Assembly (NCBI RefSeq): GCF_000015165.1
Contig: NC_009485.1
Span: 5,227,501-5,291,500 of the forward strand
Direction of reading: 5' to 3'
DNA from: Bradyrhizobium sp. BTAi1
GTDB taxonomy: Bacteria > Pseudomonadota > Alphaproteobacteria > Rhizobiales > Xanthobacteraceae
Length of the DNA: 64,000 nucleotides
A program made the position numbers and the translations under genes. The notes under the pieces were generated by a model. That model was given only the letters and a program-made list of their open reading frames with translations. It was not told the DNA's origin and did not search any database. Shown here piece by piece: positions 1-8,503 of the stretch (its first letter is position 1; the number at the start of each line of letters is the position of its first letter).

Positions 1-123
1 GATCACGCCTGCGAGCGCGGCAAGGCCGAGCAACGCCGGTCTCCAGGGAACCTGCGGTGCAATTTGCCGAGTAAGCACCGGCGAGGTCGCACGTCGCAGC
101 AAAACAGAAAGACCCACGCTCAT
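1..123 (-). CDS. N-terminal part of an unidentified membrane or exported protein (cut by window start)
   Basis: An open minus-strand frame begins at an ATG ending at 123 and runs off the window edge. It gives 41 residues. The N-terminus has Arg residues at 10-11 and 18, followed by a hydrophobic stretch (ALLGLAALAGVI) at the truncated end, which suggests a first membrane segment or signal anchor. A GGGGCGG stretch lies a few bases upstream of the ATG. Too little is present to name a family. It may be a chance frame, since GC-rich DNA keeps frames open. Confidence 0.35.
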   Translation of the reverse strand, partial: MSVGLSVLLRRATSPVLTRQIAPQVPWRPALLGLAALAGVI

Positions 124-347
124 GTCCGCCCCATGGCTGCCGGTCAGGACTCTGAAACTTTCAATCTGCAAACGTCGGCAGAGTTGCACGCAAAACCGAC
201 ATTTGGAGGGCTGGCCCCGGCCACCGGTTCGATGACCGGACCGGACTGGCGCAGCCGAGGTCGAGCCGATAAACATCGGGATCGTTGCCGATGCAGCAGC
301 TACGCTGCTACGTCCAAAGACGTTTCACTTTTTGAGAGATCTCGACG

Positions 348-731
348 ATGTTGAATGTCACCTGGGACCATATTCACCTCCGCAGCCCGGACCCTGAAGC
401 CACGGCCAACTGGCTGCATGACGTTCTCGGCGGCGAGATCATTCGCAATCCCGGCCGCATCGATGTCAGGCTGGGCGGCGCCAGCGTGTTCATCGCCAAG
501 GTCGAGCCCGGTGACGGCGTCCATGAGCCCCCAAAGACACCCTATCAGGGCCTCGATCATTTCGGTCTCACCGTAACGGACATTGACGCCGCCGCCGCGG
601 CGCTGAAGGCCAAGGGCGTCACCTTCACGACCGAACCGACCACGATCCGTCCGGGCGTGCGCATCTGCTTCATCCGCGGCCCTCAGGGTATTTCCATCGA
701 GCTGTTGGAGCGCGACAAGAAATACACCTGA
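348..731 (+). CDS. VOC (glyoxalase/bleomycin-resistance fold) family protein
   Basis: 127 residues, the usual length of a single-chain VOC protein made of two beta-alpha-beta-beta-beta modules. The metal-binding positions of the family are plausible: His8/His10 in the first strand, His71 in GLDHFGLTV, and Glu118 in the final strand SIELLE. The VTDIDAAAAALKAKG segment is the typical second-module helix. VOC proteins include lyases, isomerases and dioxygenases, so the substrate cannot be told. The ATG follows a weak AG-rich stretch. The gene converges with the small exported-protein gene that ends 14 bases downstream, so it is probably monocistronic. Confidence 0.8.
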   Translation: MLNVTWDHIHLRSPDPEATANWLHDVLGGEIIRNPGRIDVRLGGASVFIAKVEPGDGVHEPPKTPYQGLDHFGLTVTDIDAAAAALKAKGVTFTTEPTTIRPGVRICFIRGPQGISIELLERDKKYT

Positions 732-745
732 GCCGCGGCACATCG

Positions 746-1087
746 CTAAGTCATGCTGCCGGGCATGAAGCAGCGGATCGAGAGGCCCTGATAGCCCCGC
801 ATCGGCCAGACCATCGTGCGGCCGACCCGGTTGGGCTCGGTGATGACGGCCTCGTCGGGCACGTCGAGCCATTCGCCTTCGATGCGCACGCGGTAATGGC
901 CATTTCTGCTTTCCCAATCGACGTCGCTGACGGCGCTGCCGTCAGCATCGGAGCAACAGGGACCCTTTCCGCTTCGCAGCCCATCGAACCAGGCCTTCAA
1001 CTCCGGCGACGAGTTCGCGTATTGACCGCGGTCGCGCGCCAGCCCAGGTGGCGCGGAAAGTGCGATCAGCAGAGCTGCCCCCGTCAT
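746..1087 (-). CDS. Small exported protein of unknown function
   Basis: 113 residues from the ATG ending at 1087. I chose this start because it places a signal-peptide-like segment (MTGAALLIALSAPPGLA) at the N-terminus; longer in-frame starts add an Arg-rich stretch without protein character. The mature part has a CC pair in GKGPCCSDADG and a tail Cys (SIRCFMPG), together with YRVRIEGEWLDVPDEAV, which reads like a small beta-rich periplasmic domain. I do not recognise a named function. Similar small proteins with a CCSDADG motif are, as I recall, common in Bradyrhizobium genomes. Confidence 0.65.
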   Translation of the reverse strand: MTGAALLIALSAPPGLARDRGQYANSSPELKAWFDGLRSGKGPCCSDADGSAVSDVDWESRNGHYRVRIEGEWLDVPDEAVITEPNRVGRTMVWPMRGYQGLSIRCFMPGSMT

Positions 1088-1329
1088 CTGGATGGGAGGC
1101 GTCCTGCACTTGTCCCGCCATCGCGCGCGGCGCGTCGTCCCGGGCTCAATTCGATGCGGCTCATGGCCGCCTGACACGATCCATTTGCTCATTGCCGTCT
1201 GGTCCATCTGCTCTTGCACCACCCAAGGGTGCGCGGATGGCGATGCATCAACCGGGCCAGTTTGCGATTCGATCGCGGCTTCGTGAGAGTCAATCCGGGG
1301 TCTTACGCAGGAGATCGAGGTCGATCGGC

Positions 1330-4011
1330 CTACTCGGCCGCCTGCTCCAGCGGCGCGACACGCGGCAGGACGATCTGGATGCGCGTCCCCGCCCCGGGCT
1401 CGGACTCGAGATCGAGCCGTCCGCCGAGACGATTGGTGACGATGTTGTAGACGATGTGCAGGCCGAGGCCGGTGCCGCCCTGATCGCGCCGCGTCGTGAA
1501 GAACGGATCGAAGGCGCGGCGCCGGACGTCCAGGCTCATGCCGCAGCCATTGTCGGAGAAGATGATCTCGACATTGTCGCGTCCGGACTCGCGGGCCTGG
1601 ATCTCGATCGTGCCTCCCCGGCCATCCGGGAACGCATGCGCGACGGCGTTGAGGAAAAGGTTGGTCAGGACCTGGCCGTAAGGGCCGGGATAGCTGTTCA
1701 TCACCAGATCGGGCTGGCAGTTCACGTTCAGCGTCAGGTTCTGCTTGCGCAGGCCTGGCCGCAGGCTCAGCATCACCTGCTCGGTGAGATCGGCGAGATC
1801 GAAGGTCCGCTGGTCCGAATAGTTGCGGTCGGCCGCGACCTGTTTGAACGACTGGATCAGCTCGGCCGCACGATTGAGATTGGCGACCAGTTGCCCGGCC
1901 GCGTTGCGACTGGTCTCGATGAACTCGTTGAGGCTCGAGCGGCGCAGTTCACCGCGGCTCACGGCCTCGCTGAAGCGCTCGGTCTTGCGCTCGAGCGCGG
2001 AGGCCACCGTCAGGCTGATGCCGACGGGATTATTGACCTCATGCGCGACGCCCGCAACCATGCGCCCGAGAGCGGCGAGCTTCTCGGCTTCGATCAGCGA
2101 GGCCTGCGTCTCGCGCAGGTTCCGGAGCGCCGTTTCGGCAGCCTCCTTCGCCTTGCGCATTTCCAGCTCGCTTTTCTTGCGTTCGCCGATGTCCAGCGCC
2201 ACCGTGACGATCTTGTCGACCTCGCCATCGGCATCCAGCAGCGGCAGCTTGTTGACCAGCCATTGCCGCATCACGCAGCAGGAATCGAGGTACTCCTCTT
2301 CGTAGAATCCGAGGCCGGCCTTGGTCGCCAGCACGCGCTTGTCGTTCGAGTCGGTCTTGCTGGCGCCGTAGCGCGACATCAATTCGCCGGTGGTGCGGCC
2401 GAGCGCATCCTCCGGCTCGACATTGAAGATGCCGGCCATGTAGCGGTTCATCAAGACGTAGCGCAGCTCGCGATCCTTGACGTTGATCACCGCCGGCACC
2501 GTGTCGATGACCTGCTGCAGCAATCGGCGGCCTTCGGCGATGGCCGTCTCGGCGCGCTTCTGATCGGTGATGTCGCGAACGACGCCTTCGTAGCGCAGCA
2601 CCTCGCCGCTCTCGTCGCGCACGACGGTGGCGCTGTCCGACAGCCAGCGGATCTCGCCATTGCGCCGCCGCACCTGGTACTCGAACTCACGCACCATGCC
2701 ATCGCGCTGCATCAGCTTCTGATAGCGCTTGCGCGCCAGCGGGTGCACATAGATGGTGTCGGCGATGTCGCTCACGCTCTGGATCAGATCGCTCGCCGAA
2801 TCGTACCCCATGATCCGCGCCAGCGCCGGATTGGCATTGAGCACGAGCCCGCTCGGCGTGGTCACATAGATGCCGTCGATCGAAGCCTCGAACAGCTTGC
2901 GATAGCTCTCCTCGGCCAGCCGCTGCTCGGCCAGCGCGCGCACCGCCGCCTCGCGCGCGGCGTCGGCGTCCTGCAAGGTCTGTCGGAACACCTCCGCGGC
3001 GCGGGCGATGTCGCCGATCTCGTTCTGCACGTCGGTCTGCGGAATCGCCGTCGACTTCTCGCCTGCGGCCAGCGCCCGGATCGAGCGAGCGATCGAGGCC
3101 AGCGGCCGCACCGTGCGGCGGACCACGAAGGAGGCGGCGAAAATGCCGATCAGAACCCCGGCCGTGCCGAAAATGATGCTCTGCCATTTGGTCTCCGCCA
3201 GGGTGCGGGCGAAGTCGCGCGCCAGGACCTTGCCCTGGCTCGCGCTCAGCGCCCGCAGCAGCTCGGTGACGCGGCCGATCAGCCGGCCTTCGATGCCCAG
3301 CACCTCCTTGTCGAGCCGCGCGATTTCGTCCTCGGTGCCGGCGATGGCGATGATCGCCTCGGCGTAACGATCCGCTGCCGCGCGCAGCGCCTTGTCCTGG
3401 ATCGGTGTCGCGCGGATACTGCGCGCCGCCTGCTCGGCGCCGGCCGGATCGCGCGCCAGCAGCGCGGCGCCGATCTGGTTCTGCACCTTGAACAGCGCCC
3501 GCGCGGTGTCGCGCTCGGTCACGCCCGCGATCGCCTCCTCGAAGCCTTCGCGCGCCGCCGGCAGGCCGGACAGCAACTCGGCGCGCTGTGCGATCAGCGC
3601 GCTGATCCGGTCGATACCCTCGCGATAATTGCTGAGCCGCTGCGCCACGCCATCGATCGTCGCCTGCTGCTCCGGCGCGAGCTGCAGGCGCGTCTTCTTC
3701 AACAAGGCGCTGAGCTCGGTCGCCGCCTCCATGACGCGGTCGGAGCGCGAGGCTGGATCCGTGACGAAATCGCGCGCCGCGAGCCGCAGCTCGTTCATGC
3801 GCTGATCGATCTCCTCGGCGAGATCGCCGACGCCCTGCAGCCGCTGCAGCTCGGCAAAGGTGGAATCGATGTGGCGAATGGCGATGACGCTCGCCATGCT
3901 GGTGGCGGTGATCACGGCGAGCAGCAGCAGAAAGCTGCCAAAAATCATCCGACCGATCGTCATCGATCGGAGCGAACTGCAGGCGGTGCCGAAATCAACT
4001 GGTTTACTCAT
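1330..4011 (-). CDS. Membrane-bound PAS-domain sensor histidine kinase
   Basis: 893 residues from the ATG ending at 4011; an alternative start 16 codons in (MTIGRMIF, ending at 3963) is equally possible. Order of parts: transmembrane segment about 21-44, a helical periplasmic sensor about 45-275, second transmembrane segment about 278-297, HAMP about 298-351, PAS 1 about 368-484, PAS 2 about 495-611, coiled coil, then the HisKA box GVAHEVNNP with phospho-acceptor His657. The ATPase domain shows NAVAHAFPDG, DNGCGMS and GGTGLGL. It ends without a receiver domain, so a separate response regulator must exist; none is adjacent. The architecture resembles the NtrB/DctB-like group with HEVNNP H-boxes. 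The ligand is unknown. Confidence 0.88.
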   Translation of the reverse strand: MSKPVDFGTACSSLRSMTIGRMIFGSFLLLLAVITATSMASVIAIRHIDSTFAELQRLQGVGDLAEEIDQRMNELRLAARDFVTDPASRSDRVMEAATELSALLKKTRLQLAPEQQATIDGVAQRLSNYREGIDRISALIAQRAELLSGLPAAREGFEEAIAGVTERDTARALFKVQNQIGAALLARDPAGAEQAARSIRATPIQDKALRAAADRYAEAIIAIAGTEDEIARLDKEVLGIEGRLIGRVTELLRALSASQGKVLARDFARTLAETKWQSIIFGTAGVLIGIFAASFVVRRTVRPLASIARSIRALAAGEKSTAIPQTDVQNEIGDIARAAEVFRQTLQDADAAREAAVRALAEQRLAEESYRKLFEASIDGIYVTTPSGLVLNANPALARIMGYDSASDLIQSVSDIADTIYVHPLARKRYQKLMQRDGMVREFEYQVRRRNGEIRWLSDSATVVRDESGEVLRYEGVVRDITDQKRAETAIAEGRRLLQQVIDTVPAVINVKDRELRYVLMNRYMAGIFNVEPEDALGRTTGELMSRYGASKTDSNDKRVLATKAGLGFYEEEYLDSCCVMRQWLVNKLPLLDADGEVDKIVTVALDIGERKKSELEMRKAKEAAETALRNLRETQASLIEAEKLAALGRMVAGVAHEVNNPVGISLTVASALERKTERFSEAVSRGELRRSSLNEFIETSRNAAGQLVANLNRAAELIQSFKQVAADRNYSDQRTFDLADLTEQVMLSLRPGLRKQNLTLNVNCQPDLVMNSYPGPYGQVLTNLFLNAVAHAFPDGRGGTIEIQARESGRDNVEIIFSDNGCGMSLDVRRRAFDPFFTTRRDQGGTGLGLHIVYNIVTNRLGGRLDLESEPGAGTRIQIVLPRVAPLEQAAE

Positions 4012-4123
4012 GGGTCCGGTGCTCGGAACCGCAATATATACGAGCCGCGATGCGGCCAACTGAACATATCAGGAACAGAACCGATCCGCACGCACTCCGC
4101 AAGACGAAAAATGGCGTGTGCGG

Positions 4124-4927
4124 TTAACCGGCCGCACCGAATTCGAAGATCTCCCCATCATAGCCGGCCTCCGGCGGAATGCGCAGCTGCCGGCCGCCAT
4201 CCGCGGTCTTGGTCATGACCGGCATGACGGTGACGATGTCCATGTCCCGGGCCGCCGCGAGTGCATCCGCCACCGCCGGCTGCTTGCCGAGCCGGATCAG
4301 GTTGCGGGTCGTCGGGAACGGCAGCTTGAAACGGCCATCCTCGCCGCCCGCGAGCGCCTCGCGCGGCGAGACCCAGATCGAGTCGGTCGATTCCCGGCCG
4401 TCATGGGCGCCGAGCTGGTCCGGCGGCGCTGCCGCCAGGAAGAACCAGGTGTCGAAGCGCTTCGGCATCCCCTCCGGGGTGATCCAATGCGCGTAGGGCA
4501 CCAGCGCATCGAGCGCCAGCACGAGGCCATGGCGCTCGAGCACTTCGAGGAAGCTGACCTTGCCTTCGCAGAGCGGCAGCCGGTGCGCGGCCTCGATCTC
4601 GCGCGCCGCCGCCGCATCGATCAGCGCGCCAGAGCCCCTGGCCCGCGCCAGCAAGATGCCGCTTTCCTCGAACGTCTCGCGGATGCCGGCAATCCGGAAG
4701 CCGAGCGCCTCGGCCTGAACGGCATCGCCGCCGGCATAGAGTTCGGGCATCCCGGCAATCTCGCGGTCGCCCTTGTCGACGCTGCCGCCCGGAAACACCA
4801 GTGCGCCCGAGTTGAACTCGATCTGATGGTGACGCACCATCATGAACACCTCGATCTCGCGGGCGGCTGCGTTGTCGCGCAGCAACAGCACGGTCGAGGC
4901 GGGACGGACGGCGGCAATGTCGGCCAT
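4124..4927 (-). CDS. NUDIX hydrolase (NUDT7/NUDT19-like, possible CoA-ester pyrophosphatase)
   Basis: 267 residues. The Nudix signature is split: GGSVD at 47-51 and, after an insertion of about 30 residues, the catalytic helix REtFEESGI at 83-91. Such an insertion is known in the NUDT19-type acyl-CoA/CoA diphosphatases. The ATG ending at 4927 is preferred because GGAG lies 5 bases upstream; a GTG two codons earlier is possible. The stop codon of the DapA-like gene lies just upstream of this start (GAGTGACCATG), so the two are translationally coupled. A CoA-related substrate would fit the neighbouring acyl-CoA genes, but this is inference. Confidence 0.82.
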   Translation of the reverse strand: MADIAAVRPASTVLLLRDNAAAREIEVFMMVRHHQIEFNSGALVFPGGSVDKGDREIAGMPELYAGGDAVQAEALGFRIAGIRETFEESGILLARARGSGALIDAAAAREIEAAHRLPLCEGKVSFLEVLERHGLVLALDALVPYAHWITPEGMPKRFDTWFFLAAAPPDQLGAHDGRESTDSIWVSPREALAGGEDGRFKLPFPTTRNLIRLGKQPAVADALAAARDMDIVTVMPVMTKTADGGRQLRIPPEAGYDGEIFEFGAAG

Positions 4928-4929
4928 GG

Positions 4930-5883
4930 TCACTCCGCGGCGCTGGCGTGGGGTTGCAGATTGGCCCGGGCATCGTAGCGTGCGACCCGCGACAGGAGAT
5001 AGTCGACCTCGGCCTTGGCTGCGGCGCTGATGCCGGAGGCCGGCTTGCGCTGCGCCGCGGAGGCGATGGCGCCGCGCTTCTGCAGCACGTATTTGCGGAC
5101 GGCGAGCCCTGCCCCCGGCTGCTGCTCGTAGCGCACCAGCGGCAGATGCGCATCGAACAGGTCATGCGCGGCATCGCGTTTTCCGGCCTGCGACAGCTTG
5201 ACGACATCGACCAGCATTTCCGGGAAGGCATAGCCGGTCATGGCGCCGTCGGCGCCGCGGTCCATCTCGAAATCGAGGAACAGGCCGCCATTGCCGCACA
5301 GGATCGACAGCGGCCGCAACGACCCGTCCTTCTGGAACGCACGCAGCGCCGAGATCTTCTCCAGGCCCGGCCAATCCTCGTGCTTGAGCATCACGCAGGA
5401 GGCGCTGTCCATGACGATCTTGCGGATCACGGCCGGCGTGAACACGACCTGCTGGGTCAGCGGATAGTCCTGCAGCACCCAGGGAATGTCCTCGCCGATC
5501 GCATCCTGCGCCTGCTTGAAATAGCCGGTGATCTGGTCGTCGGTGCGCAGGCTCGGCGGCGGGGCGATCATGACGCCGGCAGCGCCCGCATCCATCGTGG
5601 CCCGGGCCAGCGCGCGCATCGTCGCAAAGCCGGGCGAGGACACGCCGACGATGATCTGCAGGTTTTTCGCGCGCTTGACGAAACGGATGGCAACCTCGGC
5701 GGATTCAGCCGCATCGAGTTTCGGTGCCTCGCCCATGATGCCCAGCACGGTAATGCCGTCACAGCCCGCCTCGGCGTAGAAATCGACCAGGCGGTCGATC
5801 GAGGCCTCGTCGATGCGGCCGTCATCGTGGAACGGCGTCGGCGCGATCGCGAAGGTGCCCTTGGCGGCGGCGGTGAGTTTCAT
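4930..5883 (-). CDS. DapA-family aldolase/dehydratase
   Basis: 317 residues forming a class I aldolase TIM barrel of the dihydrodipicolinate synthase/N-acetylneuraminate lyase family. Lys167 in CVMLKHED is the expected Schiff-base lysine, and Tyr140 in LQDYPLT takes the place of the family's catalytic Tyr. The phosphate or carboxylate loop reads GIMGEAPK rather than the GTTGE of true DapA, so this is probably not lysine biosynthesis but an aldolase for another keto acid. The ATG ending at 5883 has GGAGAG 8 bases upstream. It lies between an SDR and a NUDIX gene and is coupled to the latter. Confidence 0.82.
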   Translation of the reverse strand: MKLTAAAKGTFAIAPTPFHDDGRIDEASIDRLVDFYAEAGCDGITVLGIMGEAPKLDAAESAEVAIRFVKRAKNLQIIVGVSSPGFATMRALARATMDAGAAGVMIAPPPSLRTDDQITGYFKQAQDAIGEDIPWVLQDYPLTQQVVFTPAVIRKIVMDSASCVMLKHEDWPGLEKISALRAFQKDGSLRPLSILCGNGGLFLDFEMDRGADGAMTGYAFPEMLVDVVKLSQAGKRDAAHDLFDAHLPLVRYEQQPGAGLAVRKYVLQKRGAIASAAQRKPASGISAAAKAEVDYLLSRVARYDARANLQPHASAAE

Positions 5884-5957
5884 CGTCAGCTCTCCAACAT
5901 CTCTGGTCTCAGTCCGGGTTTGCGCCAGGCGCAGGCCGGAATGACCATCTGAATACA

Positions 5958-6836
5958 TCAAAACCGCCGGGCGGACTTTTGAATGTCGGCCTCCGAAAAG
6001 AATATCTCCTCTGCATGAACAGCGATGTCCTCGGGCCGCCAGGCCGAGGATGGCGGCTTCCAGCCGTCCATTTCCATCATGCGCAACTCGCGCACGCCGC
6101 GCGGGCCGGAGACGCCGAGCACCTTGCCGGTCTGATCGCCGGAGAGGTGGCTGACCATATACAGCACCGCCGGCGCGATGCCTTCGGGCGTCAGTGCGGC
6201 GCCCGGATTTTCCTTGTAGCGCGGCAGGTCGGCGGTCATCCGTGTCAGCGCGCCCGGCGCCAGGGTCCACACCCGGATGTTGTACTTGCGGCCCTCCACC
6301 GCCAGCACGTTGGACAGGCCCCAAATACCGCCCTTCGCCGCGCCGTAATTGGACTGGCCGAAATTGCCGATCAGCCCGGAGGTCGAGGACGTGTTGACAA
6401 TGACGCCGCCGCCATTGTCGCGCATCCAGCGGAACACCGGCAAGGTACAGCAGAAAGTGCCTTTGAGGTGGACCTGGATCACCTTGTCCCAATCGGCCTC
6501 GCTGGACTTGGCAAAGGTCTGGTCGCGCAGGATGCCGGCATTGTTGACCAGAATGTCGGCGCGGCCGAAATGCCGGATCGCATCGTCGAACACCGACTGC
6601 CCGCCCGCCATGGTCGAGATGTCAGCGCCATTGGCGACGGCGCGGCCGCCCTCGGCCGTGATCGCGGCCGCCACCTGCCCGGCCATCGACAGATCCGAGC
6701 CGGACCCATCACGCGGGCCGCCGAGATCGTTGACCACCACCGCCGCGCCCTCGCGCGCGAACAGCCTTGCATAGGCCTCGCCGAGGCCACCACCAGCGCC
6801 GGTGATCAGCGCCACCTTGCCGTCGAGCAGTCCCAT
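5958..6836 (-). CDS. SDR dehydrogenase, (3R)-hydroxyacyl-CoA dehydrogenase type
   Basis: 292 residues, a short-chain dehydrogenase with the NAD-binding TGAGGGLG at 12-19, NNAG at 98-101, catalytic Ser near 151 and the YxxxK pair Tyr164/Lys168. The VVNDLGGPRDGSG segment after strand 2 and the long C-terminal extension are characteristic of the dehydrogenase domain of peroxisomal multifunctional enzyme 2 (17-beta-HSD type 4) and its bacterial homologues. The upstream MaoC gene matches the hydratase domain of that same enzyme, so the pair probably performs the middle steps of beta-oxidation on branched or sterol-like acyl-CoAs (inference). Confidence 0.88.
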   Translation of the reverse strand: MGLLDGKVALITGAGGGLGEAYARLFAREGAAVVVNDLGGPRDGSGSDLSMAGQVAAAITAEGGRAVANGADISTMAGGQSVFDDAIRHFGRADILVNNAGILRDQTFAKSSEADWDKVIQVHLKGTFCCTLPVFRWMRDNGGGVIVNTSSTSGLIGNFGQSNYGAAKGGIWGLSNVLAVEGRKYNIRVWTLAPGALTRMTADLPRYKENPGAALTPEGIAPAVLYMVSHLSGDQTGKVLGVSGPRGVRELRMMEMDGWKPPSSAWRPEDIAVHAEEIFFSEADIQKSARRF

Positions 6837-6851
6837 GTGTGCCTCCGCAGA

Positions 6852-6959
6852 GCTGTTTGTTGTTCTCCGTCATGGCCGGGCTTGACCCGGCCATCCATCT
6901 CATGAGGAGGCATCGCGTGGATGCCCGGGTCAAGCCCGGGGCATGACGACAACAAACAG
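6852..6959. repeat. Long dispersed palindromic repeat (REP-like hairpin)
   Basis: A nearly perfect inverted repeat fills the spacer between the SDR and MaoC genes. The outer arms are CTGTTTGTTGT (from 6852) and ACAACAAACAG (ending 6959). The inner arms contain GTCATGGCCGGGCTTGAC on the left and its near complement (GTCAAGCCCGGGGCATGAC) on the right, around a loop of about 20 bases. The core 'CGGGCTTGACCCGG' resembles repeats I associate with Bradyrhizobium intergenic regions. It is transcribed with the operon and could act as an mRNA stability or processing hairpin. Confidence 0.85.
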
Positions 6960-6980
6960 GCGAGCCTCACATGCCAAGCA

Positions 6981-7841
6981 TCATCCGAGCACGGTTTTGC
7001 CGTTCTTGATCACGGTGACGTTGCGCGACTTCACGCGCGCCTCGAACGAGATCACATGGCCGTCCTTCCACAGATCGACCGTCACGGTCTCGCCGGGAAA
7101 CACCGGCGAGGAGAACCGCGCGGCGTGCTGCCTGAACGCCGAGGCATCATAGTCGGCATAGGTCTGCAGCACGGCGCGGCAGGTCAGGCCATAGGTGCAC
7201 ATGCCATGCAGGATCGGGCGCGGGAAACCGGCGCGGCGCGCAAACTCAGGATCCGAATGCAGCGGATTGCGGTCGCCGCACAGGCGGTAGATCAGCGCCT
7301 GGTCGGGCCGCGTCGAAATCTCGACGCTGCGATCGGGCGCGCGGGAGGGCACCGGATGCGGCTCCGGGATGCCGCCGGAGGGACCGCCAAAGCCGCCATC
7401 GCCACGGGCGAAGCGCGAGGCCACCAGGGTCGCCAGCGGCGCACCGCTCTCGTCGCGCAGGATGGTCTGATGGCGAATGACGGCGCCCTTGTCCTTGCCC
7501 TTGTCGGACACCGCCAGCACCGAGGAATCGGCGGTGATCTTCGCTGCCACGGCGAGCGGCTGGTGGAACGTGATGTCGCGCTCGCCATCGACGACCAGCA
7601 CGCGGTTGAGCTTCATGTCACCCGGGCCTGCGCCCCAGGCGGCGACCGAGGCGAAGGTCGGCACCACCTTCAGCGGCCGCGGCTCGGCGGTGGCCTCGTT
7701 GACAAAGGCAAGCTCCCTTTCATCCATCGGGTCGGCGCCCATGCCGATGCCATAGGCGTACAGCATCACCTCGCGATCGGTGTAGGCATATGGCTGCCCC
7801 ATCGCCTGCATCGCCATCAGCTCATCGTAGTTGATCGGCAT
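6981..7841 (-). CDS. MaoC-family (R)-specific enoyl-CoA hydratase
   Basis: 286 residues, a double-hotdog hydratase 2. The hydratase 2 signature YRLCGDRNPLHSDPEFA is intact in the C-terminal hotdog, giving catalytic Asp190 and His195. The N-terminal hotdog (about 1-150) lacks the motif and is expected to bind the acyl chain. This resembles the hydratase domain of eukaryotic multifunctional enzyme 2, here a separate gene next to the matching dehydrogenase. The ATG ending at 7841 is preceded by GGGAGGA about 9 bases upstream. Confidence 0.9.
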   Translation of the reverse strand: MPINYDELMAMQAMGQPYAYTDREVMLYAYGIGMGADPMDERELAFVNEATAEPRPLKVVPTFASVAAWGAGPGDMKLNRVLVVDGERDITFHQPLAVAAKITADSSVLAVSDKGKDKGAVIRHQTILRDESGAPLATLVASRFARGDGGFGGPSGGIPEPHPVPSRAPDRSVEISTRPDQALIYRLCGDRNPLHSDPEFARRAGFPRPILHGMCTYGLTCRAVLQTYADYDASAFRQHAARFSSPVFPGETVTVDLWKDGHVISFEARVKSRNVTVIKNGKTVLG

Positions 7842-7872
7842 GTTGTTGGTGTCCTCCCGGAAACGCATTCTT

Positions 7873-7959
7873 CGTAGGGTGGGCAAAGCGAAACGTGCCC
7901 ACCATCTTCATCGCGGTAGAACGGTGGGCACGGTGCTCCGCACCCTTGCCCACCCTACG
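7873..7959. repeat. Inverted repeat with GTAGGGTGGGCAAAG arms
   Basis: The left arm CGTAGGGTGGGCAA (from 7873) pairs with TTGCCCACCCTACG (7946-7959). An inner pair GTGCCCACC (from 7895) and GGTGGGCAC (7923-7931) gives a nested hairpin. It lies immediately upstream of the MaoC gene start region. A related hairpin with GTGCCCAC arms occurs at 42098-42142. It is probably a member of a dispersed intergenic palindrome family. Confidence 0.8.
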
Positions 7960-8008
7960 ACGTCATGCCTCTCCCATGACTCGTGGCACTCGCCGCTCGA
8001 TCCCCACC

Positions 8009-8088
8009 GTCATTGCGAGCGACGCGAAGCAACCCAGAGTTTCGCCCGCGACTCTGGATTGCTTCGTCGCTTCGCTCCTCGCAATGAC
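8009..8088. repeat. Dispersed palindrome, 'CTCTGGATTGCTTCGTC' family, copy 1
   Basis: The arms CGTCATTGCGAGCGACGCGAAGCAACCCAGAGT (from 8009; first 20 bases diagnostic) and ACTCTGGATTGCTTCGTCGCTTCGCTCCTCGCAATGACG (ending 8088) are near complements, separated by about 10 bases. Shorter or more diverged copies sit at 12020-12062 and 14544-14616, always between genes. The family resembles palindromes I associate with Bradyrhizobium genomes. Confidence 0.82.
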
Positions 8089-8113
8089 GCGGGGCTGCAT
8101 CTCTTCTCCTCAC

Positions 8114-8503
8114 CTACACCGGCGTGAAGAACGGCAGCGGGGCTCCGTCGGTCGGCTTGAACACCACCTTCACCTTCTGGCCGATCTTCAAGCTGTCGAG
8201 ATCGCAATCGACGAAGTTGGTCTGCAGCGATGGTCCTTCCTTCAAGGTGACGTAACCGATCGCATACGGTCCTGTCGGCGACTTGCGCATGATCGAGAAC
8301 GTGTAGATCTCCCCCTCGCCCGCGCTCTGCTCCCATACGGTCTGATCAGAGAAGCAGAACGGGCAGATCGAGCGCGGAAAGTAGTGCGCCTCGCCGCAGG
8401 CGGTGCAGCGCTTGATCAGGAACTTGCCCTCGGCGGCGGCATCCCAGAACGGCTTGGTCTCGGGATTGGTGATCGGGGCCGGCAGTTTCTTCGCTTCAGA
8501 CAT
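8114..8503 (-). CDS. DUF35 / OB-fold acyl-CoA-associated zinc-ribbon protein
   Basis: 129 residues from the ATG ending at 8503. The N-terminal zinc ribbon shows CTAC (CxxC) and CPFC (CxxC), followed by an OB-fold (GEIYTFSIMRKSPTGPYAIGYVTL). DUF35 proteins commonly partner SCP2-type thiolases, and in the steroid-degrading Ltp2-type aldolases the DUF35 partner is required for activity. Here the start overlaps the stop of the thiolase gene (TGATG), so the two are translationally coupled, which supports a complex of their products. Confidence 0.88.
   Translation of the reverse strand: MSEAKKLPAPITNPETKPFWDAAAEGKFLIKRCTACGEAHYFPRSICPFCFSDQTVWEQSAGEGEIYTFSIMRKSPTGPYAIGYVTLKEGPSLQTNFVDCDLDSLKIGQKVKVVFKPTDGAPLPFFTPV

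Noticed and set aside
1048-4218. A 1056-residue open frame on the plus strand opposite the PAS histidine kinase
   Set aside because: It is the antisense shadow of a long GC-rich gene; the translation is Arg/Ala/Asp/His-rich without any domain, and the opposite strand has clear kinase motifs.
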